Positions 54,158 through 63,510 of a DNA stretch of 64,000 bases are shown one piece after another; positions within the stretch are counted from its first letter, which is position 1, and each line of letters begins with the position of its first letter. The position numbers and the translations under genes were made by a program. Source of the DNA: Actinoplanes auranticolor (GTDB lineage: Bacteria; Actinomycetota; Actinomycetes; Mycobacteriales; Micromonosporaceae); the NCBI RefSeq assembly GCF_018332655.1, contig NZ_BOQL01000052.1, forward strand, positions 62,001 to 126,000, read 5' to 3'. The notes under the pieces were generated by a model. The model was not told the DNA's origin. It worked only from the letters and a program-made list of their open reading frames with translations, and did not search any database.

Positions 54158-56542
54158 CTAAGACTGCCCCATCTCACGGGGTGCGTCAACTGATCTCACA
54201 TCTTGGTCACCCGTTCGCGAGCCGTCCTCCGCCGCGAAGGCCGGGTCGGTGGGCAGGAGCGCTCTGACCTGCCGCATCCCCGGGCCCAGCATGATCACCT
54301 GGCTGCGGGCGGGCGCGCTGGGCGGCACCGGCGGGCGGGCCCGCTGGACCGGGACGGGACGGGCGCCGGAGGAGCGTACGGTCTCGAGCTGCGCCTGCAG
54401 ATGCTCGGCGGGCACGCCCCAGCCGAACAGCGAGCCCTGGCCCAGCCGGCAGCCGGCCTCCTCGACGATCGCCCGCTGCGCCGGGGTGCCGATGCCCTCG
54501 GCCAGCACTTCCAGGCCCAGCCGGTGACCCAGCCGCACGACCACGTCGACCAGCGGCGCCGCCGTGCCGGTGCGCGACTCCGGCTCCGCGACCAGCGCGT
54601 GGTCGATCTTCAGGATGTCGACCGGCAGGTTGCGCAGCTGCCCGAGGGACGAATACCCCGCGCCGAAGTCGTCCAGCGCGATCCGCACGCCGGTGGACCG
54701 CAGCTCGCACAGCCGGCGGATCAGCTCGTCCATGTCGGTGGCCACCGCGTGCTCGGTCACCTCGAGCACCAGCCGCTGCGGCGGTACGTGATACCGCTGC
54801 AGCACCTCGGCGACCTGGGCGGCGTAGTCGGCGGCGTGCAGCTCTTTGGGTGACATGTTGACCGACACCCAGACGTCGTGACCGCCGGCCAGCCACTGGG
54901 CGAGCTGCCGGCAGGCCTGGTCCAGCACCCAGGAGCCGATCATGCTGATCAGCCCGGACTCCTCGGCCACCGGGATGAACTCGTCGGGCCGTACCGCGCC
55001 CAGCTCAGGGTGGTGCCAGCGCAGCAGGGCCTCGGCGCCGACCGGCCGCATCGACGGCAGGGCGACGACCGGCTGGAAGACCAGGCGCAGCTGCTCGCGT
55101 TCGATGGCGTGGCGCAGCTCGTTCTCCAGGACGCTGTGCCGGCGCAGCAGCTCGTCGTAGCGCTTCTGGTAGCGCTCGACGCGGTTCTTGCCGCGCTGTT
55201 TCGCGTACCGCAGCGCCAGGTCGGCGTCGCGCATCAGCTCGCCGGTATCGCCCGGGGAGGGCGAGTCGGCGACGCCGACGCTCGCGGAGAGGAAGACCGA
55301 GCCGTCCTCGGTGTCGTAGGGCTCGCTGAGCACCGCCAACAGGCGCTTCCCGGCGACCATGGCCTCCTCGGGCGTGGCCCACATCAGCACCGCGAACTCG
55401 TCGCCGCCGAGGCGCGCCGCGACGTCGCCCTCGCGCAGGTTGGCGCCGAGCCGCCGGCCCACCTCGGTGAGCACCGCGTCGCCGACGTCGTGGCCGCGCA
55501 TGTCGTTGACGTTCTTGAAACCGTCCAGATCGAGGCCGACCAGCACTCGGGCCCGGTCCCGGACGGCCGGCTCGCGCAGGGCCCGGACCAGGCCGCGCCG
55601 GTTGGCCAGGCCGGTCAGCGGGTCGGTGTGGGCCAGCTCCCGGAAGTGCGTCTCGCGCTGGCTCAGCCGCAGGGTGTGCCGCTTGACGTCGGCCAGGGCC
55701 AGATACTGGCGGGCGACCAGGGCGAAGCCCTCGATGCTCACGCCGAGGAAGCCGAACACGTCCACGGCGCCGCCGACGGCCAGGTGATAGCCGAACGCGC
55801 CGACCAGCGCGGCCATCGGCACGAACGCGTACCCGGTGTTGCGCTGGGTGACGTCGCCGACCACCTCGACCGGGCGATCGGCGATCTTGACCGCGCGCGC
55901 CACGACCACCAGCCCGGCGGGCAGCAGCACGGCGCCGAGCAGGACGACGCCGGGCCGGTCGCGGCAGATGCCTCCGGACAGCGCGGTGGCGGCCAGGGCC
56001 ACCAGGCTGACCCCGGCGGCCACCCGCACGGTGACGTGCCGGGGACGGTGGGCATGCATGGCGAGCACGGCGGTCAGCCCGAGGGCGATCGCCGCCACCC
56101 CCGCCGGCAGCAGCATCGACAGGCAGCGCGCGGGAGTCTGATCGCCGAACAGCCGGGTGGGCTGTGAGACCAGCACCCAGCCCACGAACCACAGCGCCGC
56201 CGCGACCACGAAGCCGTCGAGCAGGTGCCGCACCGCCGCGCCCGGGCTCTCCGCCGCCCCGGGCAACATCAGCGTGCCGACCAGCAGGGTGAGGGTGCCC
56301 AGGGCCATCGCCACGGCGACGGCCGAGGCCAGCCGCATCGGGGCGTGCACCAGGAACAGGCTGCTGAGCAACCCGGCGAGCGCGGCCGCAGTGGCTGTCG
56401 CGGCGCCCGCGGCGAGCAGCAGATGGGCCCGGCGGGCGGCGCCGGTGTGCTTGCGGCCGGAGTTGGCCAGCAGGGCGACAGCCGGGACCGCGACCACGAG
56501 GCTCGCCAGCCCGGCCAGCTCCACGCCGGACGGTGAGTGCAC
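54158..56542 (-). CDS. Cyclic-di-GMP synthase/phosphodiesterase with membrane sensor (GGDEF-EAL)
   Basis: This 794-residue protein has an N-terminal region of about eight transmembrane helices (residues about 8-285), then a GGDEF domain ([20 protein letters not shown], active site [10 protein letters not shown]) and an EAL domain ([49 protein letters not shown]). All main catalytic motifs for both synthesis and hydrolysis of c-di-GMP look intact. The C-terminal 90 residues are Pro/Arg-rich and disordered. It starts at GTG 56542, divergent from ilvD. Its 3' end carries the ilvB promoter. Confidence 0.95.
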   Translation of the reverse strand: MHSPSGVELAGLASLVVAVPAVALLANSGRKHTGAARRAHLLLAAGAATATAAALAGLLSSLFLVHAPMRLASAVAVAMALGTLTLLVGTLMLPGAAESPGAAVRHLLDGFVVAAALWFVGWVLVSQPTRLFGDQTPARCLSMLLPAGVAAIALGLTAVLAMHAHRPRHVTVRVAAGVSLVALAATALSGGICRDRPGVVLLGAVLLPAGLVVVARAVKIADRPVEVVGDVTQRNTGYAFVPMAALVGAFGYHLAVGGAVDVFGFLGVSIEGFALVARQYLALADVKRHTLRLSQRETHFRELAHTDPLTGLANRRGLVRALREPAVRDRARVLVGLDLDGFKNVNDMRGHDVGDAVLTEVGRRLGANLREGDVAARLGGDEFAVLMWATPEEAMVAGKRLLAVLSEPYDTEDGSVFLSASVGVADSPSPGDTGELMRDADLALRYAKQRGKNRVERYQKRYDELLRRHSVLENELRHAIEREQLRLVFQPVVALPSMRPVGAEALLRWHHPELGAVRPDEFIPVAEESGLISMIGSWVLDQACRQLAQWLAGGHDVWVSVNMSPKELHAADYAAQVAEVLQRYHVPPQRLVLEVTEHAVATDMDELIRRLCELRSTGVRIALDDFGAGYSSLGQLRNLPVDILKIDHALVAEPESRTGTAAPLVDVVVRLGHRLGLEVLAEGIGTPAQRAIVEEAGCRLGQGSLFGWGVPAEHLQAQLETVRSSGARPVPVQRARPPVPPSAPARSQVIMLGPGMRQVRALLPTDPAFAAEDGSRTGDQDVRSVDAPREMGQS
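54161..54189 (-). promoter_or_regulatory. Candidate ilvB promoter
   Basis: On the minus strand TTGACG (54189-54184) and CAGTCT (54166-54161) are separated by exactly 17 bp. The -35 is a good match to consensus and the -10 is weak. The predicted start falls about 7 nt on, near 54154. The promoter lies over the last codons of the GGDEF-EAL gene. Confidence 0.5.
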
Positions 56543-56687
56543 GGGAACACTCTGCCGTACCGGAGCGCATTTCGGGAGCCGACCGATCGACCGGTTTCGA
56601 ACCGCAACACATGATCGCGTCCCGCGCAGTGGACTTCGTGTCGCCCGGCACAGACGCGGTCCTTACCCGCGGTGGCAGTATGTAGTA

Positions 56688-58535
56688 ATGCCTGAGCTGC
56701 GCTCCCGGACCTCGACCCACGGTCGGACGATGGCCGGCGCGCGCGCCCTGTGGCGCGCCACCGGCATGACCGACGACGATTTCGGCAAGCCGATCGTCGC
56801 CATTGCCAACAGCTTCACCCAGTTCGTACCCGGTCACGTGCATCTGAAGGACATGGGCGGTCTGGTCGCCGACGCGGTGTTCGAGGCCGGCGGGATCGGG
56901 CGCGAGTTCAACACCATCGCGGTGGACGACGGCATCGCCATGGGCCACGGCGGCATGCTCTACTCCCTGCCCAGCCGCGAGCTGATCGCCGACGCGGTGG
57001 AGTACATGGTGAACGCGCACTGCGCCGACGCCCTGGTCTGCATCTCGAACTGCGACAAGATCACCCCGGGGATGCTGATCGCCGCCCTGCGGCTGAACAT
57101 CCCCACCGTCTTCGTCTCCGGTGGCCCGATGGAGGCCGGCAAGACCGTCGCCATCGAGGGCGTCGTGCACGAGAAGCTCGACCTGGTCGACGCGATGAGC
57201 GCCAGCGCGAACGAGAACGTGACCGACGCGCAGCTCGACACCATCGAACGCTCGGCCTGCCCGACCTGCGGTTCCTGCTCCGGCATGTTCACCGCCAACT
57301 CGATGAACTGCCTGACCGAGGCGATCGGCCTGGCCCTGCCGGGCAACGGCTCGACGCTGGCCACCCACGCGGCCCGCAAGGCCCTGTTCGAGCGGGCCGG
57401 CTCGCTCATCGTCGACATCGCGAAGCAGTACTACGAGAACGACGACGAGAGCGTGCTGCCGCGCGCCATCGCCAGCCGCGACGCCTTCGAGAACGCGGTG
57501 GCCCTGGACGTGGCCATGGGCGGCTCGACCAACACGGTGCTGCACCTGCTGGCCGCGGCCCGCGAGGCCGAGCTGGACTTCAGCGTGGCCGACATCGACG
57601 CGGTGTCGCGCCGGGTCCCGTGCCTGTCCAAGGTCGCGCCGAACAGCCCGAAGTACCACATGGAGGACGTGCACCGCGCGGGCGGCATCCCGGCGCTGCT
57701 CGGCGAGCTGAACCGCGGCGGGGCCCTGCGCACCGGCGTGCGGTCGGTCCACTCCCCCGACCTGGAGAGCTGGCTGCAGACCTGGGACATCCGCAGCGGC
57801 AGCCCGAGCGAGGAGGCGCTGGAGCTCTTCCACGCCGCGCCGGGCGGCGTGCGCACCACCCAGCCGTTCTCCACGACCAACCGCTGGGCGACGCTGGACA
57901 CGGACGCGGCCGGCGGCTGCATCCGCTCGGTCGAGCACGCGTACACGGTCGACGGCGGCCTGGCCATCCTCTTCGGCAACCTGGCGCCCGACGGCTGCGT
58001 CGTCAAGACCGCCGGCGTGGCCGAGGAGCTGTGGAAGTTCAGCGGCCCGGCGCGGGTCTTCGAGAGCCAGGACGCGGCCGTCGAGGGCATCCTCGGCAAG
58101 CAGGTCGTGGCCGGCGACGTGGTCGTGATCCGCTACGAGGGACCCCGCGGCGGGCCGGGCATGCAGGAGATGCTCTACCCGACCTCCTTCCTGAAGGGCC
58201 GAGGCCTGGGCAAGTCGTGCGCGCTGATCACCGACGGCCGCTTCTCCGGCGGCACCTCGGGCCTGTCCATCGGGCACGTCTCCCCGGAGGCGGCGTCCGG
58301 CGGGCTGATCGCCCTGGTCGAGACCGGCGACGAGATCACCATCGACATCCCGGGCCGGACGATCACGCTGAACGTCTCGGACGAGGAGCTGGCCCAGCGC
58401 CGGCACGTCCAGGAGCGCCGGCCGAAGCCGTACACCCCGGCCGACCGGCAGCGCCCGGTCTCGGCGGCGCTGCGCGCCTACGCCTCGATGGCGACCAGCG
58501 CGAGCGACGGCGCCTACCGCAAGGTCCCCGAATAA
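56688..58535 (+). CDS. ilvD: Dihydroxy-acid dehydratase
   Basis: IlvD converts dihydroxy acids to the 2-oxo acids of Ile and Val. The 615-residue Fe-S enzyme has [32 protein letters not shown] (cluster cysteines), [32 protein letters not shown] and [20 protein letters not shown]. The length is typical of the [4Fe-4S] Escherichia-type enzyme. The ATG at 56688 is preceded by a short ORF (56611-56685) that stops 2 nt earlier, suggesting possible coupling. It diverges from the GGDEF-EAL gene and ends in a long hairpin. Confidence 0.97.
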   Translation: MPELRSRTSTHGRTMAGARALWRATGMTDDDFGKPIVAIANSFTQFVPGHVHLKDMGGLVADAVFEAGGIGREFNTIAVDDGIAMGHGGMLYSLPSRELIADAVEYMVNAHCADALVCISNCDKITPGMLIAALRLNIPTVFVSGGPMEAGKTVAIEGVVHEKLDLVDAMSASANENVTDAQLDTIERSACPTCGSCSGMFTANSMNCLTEAIGLALPGNGSTLATHAARKALFERAGSLIVDIAKQYYENDDESVLPRAIASRDAFENAVALDVAMGGSTNTVLHLLAAAREAELDFSVADIDAVSRRVPCLSKVAPNSPKYHMEDVHRAGGIPALLGELNRGGALRTGVRSVHSPDLESWLQTWDIRSGSPSEEALELFHAAPGGVRTTQPFSTTNRWATLDTDAAGGCIRSVEHAYTVDGGLAILFGNLAPDGCVVKTAGVAEELWKFSGPARVFESQDAAVEGILGKQVVAGDVVVIRYEGPRGGPGMQEMLYPTSFLKGRGLGKSCALITDGRFSGGTSGLSIGHVSPEAASGGLIALVETGDEITIDIPGRTITLNVSDEELAQRRHVQERRPKPYTPADRQRPVSAALRAYASMATSASDGAYRKVPE

Positions 58536-58574
58536 TCCGGTACGGGCACAGAAAACAGCAGAAGCAGCACCGGC

Positions 58575-58618
58575 CGACCGGCCGCCACGCACGAAGCTCA
58601 GTGCGTGGCGGCCGGTCG
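58575..58618. terminator. Bidirectional terminator between ilvD and the 59091 gene
   Basis: A perfect 18-bp stem (CGACCGGCCGCCACGCAC at 58575-58592, complement at 58601-58618, loop GAAGCTCA) lies between convergent genes. It has no U tract. Confidence 0.75.
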
Positions 58619-58632
58619 TCCGGCTTCCGGGC

Positions 58633-59091
58633 TCAAGCCGGTTCGAGACCGAGCGCCGTGAGCAGCTCGTCGAAGGTCTCCTCGGCGAGGACGTTCGTGG
58701 CCTCCAGAGCCGTCCGCACCGCCTCGCCGTCCGCCGTGAGACCGGCCTCGGCGGCCCAGGCCAGTGCCTGCTCCGTGACCTCGGCCGTCGTCTGCCCGAG
58801 GTCGGGAGCGCCGTACTCGGCGGCCTTCTTCAGGTGCAGGTGGACGTGCCAGTAGCCGCCGGCCGGCGTCGACGCTTCGACATCGGCGACGTCGCTGTCG
58901 AGGATGAACGCCGTGATCGCCGGCGCCCCGGTCTCGGCCACGAGCCTGCGCAGGGCGTCGCTCAGGTCGCCGCTCAACTGCGCGGCACGCCATCCGCCCC
59001 GGTAGGACGACTCGTCGAGCACCTCGGCGTCGCCGAGCGCGGTGAGCGGTTCCGGCGAGCGGGCGACCACGATCCGGCCGGTGTAGCCCAT
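58633..59091 (-). CDS. Conserved hypothetical protein
   Basis: This 152-residue protein begins MGYTGRIVVARSPEPLTALG and contains GGWRAAQLSG, APAITAFILDSDVADVEAST and GGYWHVHLHLKKAAEYGAPD. The His-x-His-x-His cluster could bind a metal. No family name is recognised. Its ATG overlaps the stop of the upstream SLT-domain gene (TGATG), so the two are coupled, which hints at a shared role in the cell envelope or its control. Confidence 0.6.
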   Translation of the reverse strand: MGYTGRIVVARSPEPLTALGDAEVLDESSYRGGWRAAQLSGDLSDALRRLVAETGAPAITAFILDSDVADVEASTPAGGYWHVHLHLKKAAEYGAPDLGQTTAEVTEQALAWAAEAGLTADGEAVRTALEATNVLAEETFDELLTALGLEPA

Positions 59092-59780
59092 CAGTAGGAA
59101 CCGGTGCTCTCGGACCGCGACCAGGCACCGCAGGGGGTCTTGTAGCGGCCCTTGATGTAACCGAGCCCCCACTTGATCTGGGTGGCCGGGTTGGTCCGCC
59201 AGTCCGAACCGGCCGAGCTCATCTTGTTGCCGGGATAGGACTGCGGGATCCCGTACGCGCCGGAGCTGGGATTCTCGGCCCGGTGGTTCCAGCCGCTCTC
59301 CTTGTTCCACAGCTTGTTGAGGCAGCCGAACTGACTGATCGGGAAGCCCGCGTCGATCATCAACGCGCATCCGATGGCCCGGTTGCCCTTGAACTCGTTG
59401 CACGACGAGGGAATCGGCCCGTCGAAGGCCACGGTCCCGTTCTTCTTGGCCTCGGCCTTGCGCTTCTCGTCGGCCTTCTTCTCGATGGCCCGCCGGTTCA
59501 GCATCCGCGCCTTGCTCGCAGCCGCCTTGGCCGCCGCGCCGGCCTTGGCCGCGGCCTCCTCCTCAGCCTGCCGCCGCTGCGCCCGAGCCGCCGCGTGCTG
59601 CCCGTGCCGCTCCTTGAGCAACCTCAGTTCGGCGGCGTCGGCCTGCACGACGAGACCGACCCGGTCCCCGGTGAGCTGGTCGTCCTGACGCTCACCGAGA
59701 TACACACCGCCGACGAGGCCGCCGACGAGCAGACCCACCGAGCCCACCCGGACTGCGATCCGGCTCCAGAGCCGCTCCAC
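59091..59780 (-). CDS. Secreted or membrane-anchored lytic-transglycosylase-like protein
   Basis: This 229-residue protein has an N-terminal hydrophobic segment (VRVGSVGLLVGGLVGGVYLG), a charged Ala/Arg/Glu/Lys-rich coiled-coil region of about 85 residues, and a C-terminal domain with LWNKESGWNHRAENPSSGAY, GIPQSYPGNKM and QIKWGLGYIKGRYKTPCGAW. The Glu in KESGW followed by SGAYGIPQ matches the SLT/lysozyme-like fold of actinobacterial transglycosylases. The GTG at 59780 has GGAGGGG 5 nt upstream. Its mRNA leader (59781-59955) contains a complex structured region. Confidence 0.88.
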   Translation of the reverse strand: MERLWSRIAVRVGSVGLLVGGLVGGVYLGERQDDQLTGDRVGLVVQADAAELRLLKERHGQHAAARAQRRQAEEEAAAKAGAAAKAAASKARMLNRRAIEKKADEKRKAEAKKNGTVAFDGPIPSSCNEFKGNRAIGCALMIDAGFPISQFGCLNKLWNKESGWNHRAENPSSGAYGIPQSYPGNKMSSAGSDWRTNPATQIKWGLGYIKGRYKTPCGAWSRSESTGSY

Positions 59781-59858
59781 GAAAACCCCTCCGTCGCACC
59801 GATGACGCGACGACCACCTTGGCCCACCCGGCACCGGAAGGGAATAGCGATCATCGAA

Positions 59859-59931
59859 ATCACAGCCTTTAATCCCAGGAGCGACCGGCAACCGGTTCGA
59901 CTCCCCTGTGGGCGGTTGTGTTTCCGTGATC
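59859..59931 (-). other. Structured RNA element in the leader of the SLT-domain gene
   Basis: On the minus strand GATCACGG (59931-59924) pairs with CTGTGAT (59865-59859). Inside is a long hairpin in which ACCGG-TTG-CCGGT forms the apex and CAGGGGAG/CTCCTG the lower stem. Some actinobacterial cell-wall hydrolase genes are preceded by the c-di-AMP (ydaO) riboswitch; I could not align this sequence to that consensus. Its identity is unknown. Confidence 0.35.
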
Positions 59932-59955
59932 GGGCGGCTGCGAAGGGTGGGAAAC

Positions 59956-60190
59956 ATGACCTTCTACGTCGCTCGAGCTGGTGCAGGCGGCCGGCTGCGT
60001 GCGGTCCGAGCTGCCGGCCCGGGTTGATGCCGCCCTGCACGCCGGGGACTTTCCGGGCGGCCACCGGCGCGCTGGGGGCCGAGGTCGAGCGGGGCAACCG
60101 GCTGCCCTCCGGCGCCGCGCGGCTGGGGGCGCAACTGCGTGGCGAGGGGCCGCCGCGCCCGGTGTTTCCCCCGGCTGGACGCGGCGGCGC
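59956..60190 (+). pseudogene. Frameshifted gene remnant
   Basis: The plus strand shows coding-type third-position G/C bias but in two successive frames. One frame gives LVQAAGCVRSELPARVDAAL followed by HAGDF, ending near 60055; another continues GALGAEVERGNRLPSGAARL and GAQLRGEGPPRPVFPPAGRG. An ATG with AAGGGTGGG upstream at 59956 starts a third frame. The pattern fits a 5'-truncated, frameshifted remnant. I do not recognise the parent family. The 59781-60196 gap otherwise holds only the SLT leader. Confidence 0.35.
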
Positions 60191-60196
60191 CGGTGG

Positions 60197-62599
60197 TCAG
60201 GTCAGATCGTTGACGCTGCGCAGGACCGGGCGGGTGGTCAGGGCCGTGGGTTCCAGCCCGGCACCGCCGCGGATGATGAACGTCGCCGACTCGCCCGGCA
60301 GCAGCGTCACCCCCGCCTCGTCCACCTCGGTCGCCGGGTCCAGGCGGTCCGGTGACAGGGTCAGGTCCCGCAGGATGTGGTGCGCGGTGATCTTCACCCG
60401 CGCGTCCGGGCCGACCGCCTCGAAGACGGCGTCGAACTTCGCCGGCGGCCAGGCGATGTCCTTGTCCTCCGCGAAGAACCACCAGGCCCGGTGCGACCCG
60501 GCGACGGCGGTCAGTACCTCCCGCGTCGCGTCGGCGGCTTCGCCGACCTCCGCGGACAGCGGCAGCGTCGTGGCCGAGTTCGGTGCGACGGTCGCGTCGA
60601 CCGTCATCTCGGCCAGCACGAGCCCGTCGAGGGTACGGCGGGAGACAACCGCCGACACCGTCCACGGCTCGAGCGAATCGTTGACCGCCACCAGGGCCGG
60701 ACCGCCGTCCCGGGGCTGCACGGTCAGCAGTCGCGGGGCGAAGGAGCGGAGCAGGGCGTACCAGAGCGGCTTCTTGCGGCCGTCGCCGTCCACGGCCGCC
60801 CAGGACGTGACCGGCCAGCAGTCGTTGAGCTGCCACATGATCGTGCCCATGCAGTGCGGGCGCAACGACCGGAAATGCTCGATCCCGAGCGACAGCGCCC
60901 TGGCCTGGTTCAGCTGGGTCAGGTAGTGCCAGTCGTCGAAGTCGCGCGGCGCGGGCAGGTGGGCGTCGAGGCCGCGCTGCAGCTTGGCGTCGCCGTCGGC
61001 GGCCTTCTGGTGCGCCTGCATTCCCGGCGAGTCGTGGGTCAGCGGCTCGTCGGAGATGGCCCGGCGCAGGGTCGCGTACGCCGGAGGTGCCTGGTAACCG
61101 AACTCGGCGACGAACCGCGGCCGGTACTCGCGGTACTTGGTGTAGTCGTCGGTGTTCCACACGTCCCAGATGTGCATGGTGCCGTACGCCGGATCGTTGG
61201 GGTGCTTGTCGTCGCGGCCCGAGTAGGGGCTGCCCGGCCAGTACGGCCGGCTCGGGTCCTCGGCGGCGACGATGCCCGGCAGCACGTCGAAGTAGTAGCC
61301 CGCGCCCCACGACCTGTCGCCGAGCGCCGCCTTCCAGTCCCAGTCCTCGTGGCCCCAGATGTTCTCGTTGTTGCCGGTCCACATCATCAGGCTGGGATGC
61401 GAGGCCAGCCGGACCACCTGCTCGCGGGCCTCGGCCGCCAGCTCGGAGGCGAAGGGCTCCTCCTCCGGGTACGCCGCGCAGGCGAACAGGAAGTCCTGCC
61501 CCACCATCAGCCCGAGCTCGTCGGCGAGGTCGTAGAAGTCCTCGGACTCGTACCGGCCGCCGCCCCAGATCCGCAGGTAGTTGACGTTCGCGTCGATCGC
61601 CTGGGCGAAGCGGGCGGCCAGGCGCTCGCGGGTGACCCGGTTGGCGAAGACGTCGTCGGGGATCCAGTTGACGCCCCGCACGAAGATCGGGATGTCGTTG
61701 ACGAGCAGGGTGAACGCGCTGCCACCGGCGTCCGGCGACGTATCGATCCGCACGTCACGGAAGCCGACCTTGCGCGACCAGCTGTCCAGGTCGCCGTCCG
61801 GCCCCGACGCCGTCACCTCGAGGTCGTAACGCGGCTGGGCCCCGTACCCGATGGGCCACCAGAGCTCAGGATCGCGCACGGTGAGCGAGAGGACGGCCTC
61901 GTCGCCCTCCGTGGTCGTCTCCACCCGCTCGCCGGCGACGGTCGCGGTGAGGGTGACCGGCCCGGGGGTCTCCCGCTCGAGGCGCACGCGCACCTCGACC
62001 GTGCCCACGCCGCCGGCCACGGTGACCTGCGGGCGCACCTCGGCCAGCCGGGCCAGCGACCAGTTCTGAAGGCCGATCTCCTGCCAGATGCCCGCGGTGA
62101 CCAGCGTCGGGCCCCAGTCCCAGCCGAAGTTGCAGGCCGTCTTGCGGATGAAGTTGAACGGCTCGGGATAGGCGTTCGGCCGGTCGCCGAGCCGGTCCCG
62201 GTGCGCCTCGGCGTAGCTGTACGCCGAGGTGAAGTGGATCCGCAGCTGGTTCTCACCGGCGCGCAGCGCGTCCCGCACGTCGAAGCGGTAGCCGCGGTGC
62301 TGGTTGGCCGTGCGGCCCAGCTCGACGCCGTTGAGTACGACGGTGGCGACGGTGTCGAGCCCGGCGCAGACCAGGTCCGTGCGGCCGGCGCCCGGCTCGT
62401 GCTGGAACACGGTGTCGTAGACCCAGTCGGTGCGCCCGATCCAAGCGAGCTTCTTCTCGTTCTCGTCCAGGTACGGGTCGTCGATCAGGCCCGCGGCGAG
62501 CAGGTCGGTGTGCACACAGCCGGGCACGGTGGCGGCGACGCTGTCCACGTCGCCGCCGCTGAGCGCCCAACCCTCGTGCAGAGGTCGGTACGAGGTCAC
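60197..62599 (-). CDS. Beta-mannosidase (GH2)
   Basis: This 800-residue intracellular glycosidase of family GH2 has the sugar-binding jelly roll (about residues 1-180), an immunoglobulin-like domain and a TIM barrel. The acid/base Glu is in LMMWTGNNENIWG and the nucleophile Glu in RPRFVAEFGYQAPPAYATL. The FNFIRKTACNFGWDWGPTLV segment is typical of beta-mannosidases rather than beta-galactosidases. There is no signal peptide, so it acts on imported oligosaccharides, which fits the sugar ABC permease genes that precede it on the same strand. The ATG is at 62599. Confidence 0.93.
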   Translation of the reverse strand: MTSYRPLHEGWALSGGDVDSVAATVPGCVHTDLLAAGLIDDPYLDENEKKLAWIGRTDWVYDTVFQHEPGAGRTDLVCAGLDTVATVVLNGVELGRTANQHRGYRFDVRDALRAGENQLRIHFTSAYSYAEAHRDRLGDRPNAYPEPFNFIRKTACNFGWDWGPTLVTAGIWQEIGLQNWSLARLAEVRPQVTVAGGVGTVEVRVRLERETPGPVTLTATVAGERVETTTEGDEAVLSLTVRDPELWWPIGYGAQPRYDLEVTASGPDGDLDSWSRKVGFRDVRIDTSPDAGGSAFTLLVNDIPIFVRGVNWIPDDVFANRVTRERLAARFAQAIDANVNYLRIWGGGRYESEDFYDLADELGLMVGQDFLFACAAYPEEEPFASELAAEAREQVVRLASHPSLMMWTGNNENIWGHEDWDWKAALGDRSWGAGYYFDVLPGIVAAEDPSRPYWPGSPYSGRDDKHPNDPAYGTMHIWDVWNTDDYTKYREYRPRFVAEFGYQAPPAYATLRRAISDEPLTHDSPGMQAHQKAADGDAKLQRGLDAHLPAPRDFDDWHYLTQLNQARALSLGIEHFRSLRPHCMGTIMWQLNDCWPVTSWAAVDGDGRKKPLWYALLRSFAPRLLTVQPRDGGPALVAVNDSLEPWTVSAVVSRRTLDGLVLAEMTVDATVAPNSATTLPLSAEVGEAADATREVLTAVAGSHRAWWFFAEDKDIAWPPAKFDAVFEAVGPDARVKITAHHILRDLTLSPDRLDPATEVDEAGVTLLPGESATFIIRGGAGLEPTALTTRPVLRSVNDLT

Positions 62600-62622
62600 G
62601 CTTCTCCTTATTCGTCCCGCGG

Positions 62623-63510
62623 TCAGGACTTGACGGCGCCTTCCATGATCCCTCGCACGATCTGCCGTCCACCGAGAACGAGCAGCACGAGCAGCGGAAC
62701 CGTGGCGGCGAAGGCACCCGCGAGCACCCGGCGGTAGATGACGTAGTTACCGCTGGCGAGGTCGGACAGGGCCACCATCGAGGTGGGGAACTCGGTGCCG
62801 TTGAGCTGGATCAGGGGCCACTGGAACTCGTTCCAGGTCGCCACGAAGGTCAGCAGGCCGAGCACCGCCAGCGCCGGCCGGATCGCCGGCAGCACGATGC
62901 TCCAGTACACCCGCATGGTCAGGGCGCCGTCCATGCGGGCGGACTCGATCAGCTCGTCCGGCACCGCGTGCATGATGAACTGCCGCATGTAGAAGACGCC
63001 GAACGCGCTCACCAGGAACGGCGCGATGACCGACAGCAGGGTCCCGTTCCAGCCCAGCTTGCCCATCAGGATGTACAGCGCGACGATGCCGAGCTGGTTG
63101 GGCACCGTCAGGGTCAGGATCACCACGATCATGAGCTTGTCGCGGCCCGGGAAACGCAGCTTGGCGAACGCGAAACCGGCCAGCGAGCAGAAGAACAGCG
63201 TGGACGCCGTCACCACGAAGGCGACGATGAAGCTGTTGATCAGCGACGCGGCGAAGTACACCTGCTGCAGGGTGAAGACCTCACGCAGGTTGTTCATGAA
63301 CTCCCCGCCGGGGACCACCGTCGGCGGGATCGACGAGACGGCCTCGTCAGTGCTCGTGGCGATGACGAACATCCAGTAGAGCGGGAACGCCGACAGCGCC
63401 AGCACGGCCACCAGGGCGAGGTACGTGCGCCAGTTCCCGCCGGTGTCCTGGGGTGCGCGGCCGATCTCGGCCCGGCGGCGTGGCTTCAGCCGCGGTGCGG
63501 TGGCGGTCAT
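62623..63510 (-). CDS. Carbohydrate ABC transporter permease (MalG-type)
   Basis: This 295-residue permease has six transmembrane helices and the EAA loop ESARMDGALTMRVYWSIVLP that docks the ATPase. The N-terminus TATAPRLKPRRRAEIG is charged and cytoplasmic. The ATG at 63510 overlaps the upstream permease stop by 4 bp. With that permease it forms the channel of a CUT1-type sugar importer; the following beta-mannosidase suggests manno-oligosaccharide uptake. The binding protein and any regulator lie outside the window. Confidence 0.95.
   Translation of the reverse strand: MTATAPRLKPRRRAEIGRAPQDTGGNWRTYLALVAVLALSAFPLYWMFVIATSTDEAVSSIPPTVVPGGEFMNNLREVFTLQQVYFAASLINSFIVAFVVTASTLFFCSLAGFAFAKLRFPGRDKLMIVVILTLTVPNQLGIVALYILMGKLGWNGTLLSVIAPFLVSAFGVFYMRQFIMHAVPDELIESARMDGALTMRVYWSIVLPAIRPALAVLGLLTFVATWNEFQWPLIQLNGTEFPTSMVALSDLASGNYVIYRRVLAGAFAATVPLLVLLVLGGRQIVRGIMEGAVKS

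Noticed and set aside
55005-58592. Minus-strand 1195-codon frame spanning ilvD and the GGDEF-EAL gene
   Set aside because: It is antisense to ilvD and an alternative frame of the GGDEF-EAL gene; the composition is Arg/Gly/Ala-rich as expected from GC-biased shadows.
59871-59910. Possible tRNA fragment (GGTTCGACTCCCC) on the plus strand
   Set aside because: The stretch folds as a simple hairpin (ACCGG/CCGGT and GGAG/CTCC) and has no matching acceptor, D-arm or anticodon arm.
59781-59955. c-di-AMP (ydaO) riboswitch before the SLT-domain gene
   Set aside because: Gene context fits, but the conserved ydaO core sequences could not be found by eye; kept only as an unidentified structured leader.
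60377-62737. Plus-strand 786-codon frame opposite the beta-mannosidase
   Set aside because: It is an antisense shadow; GH2 catalytic motifs on the minus strand are clear.
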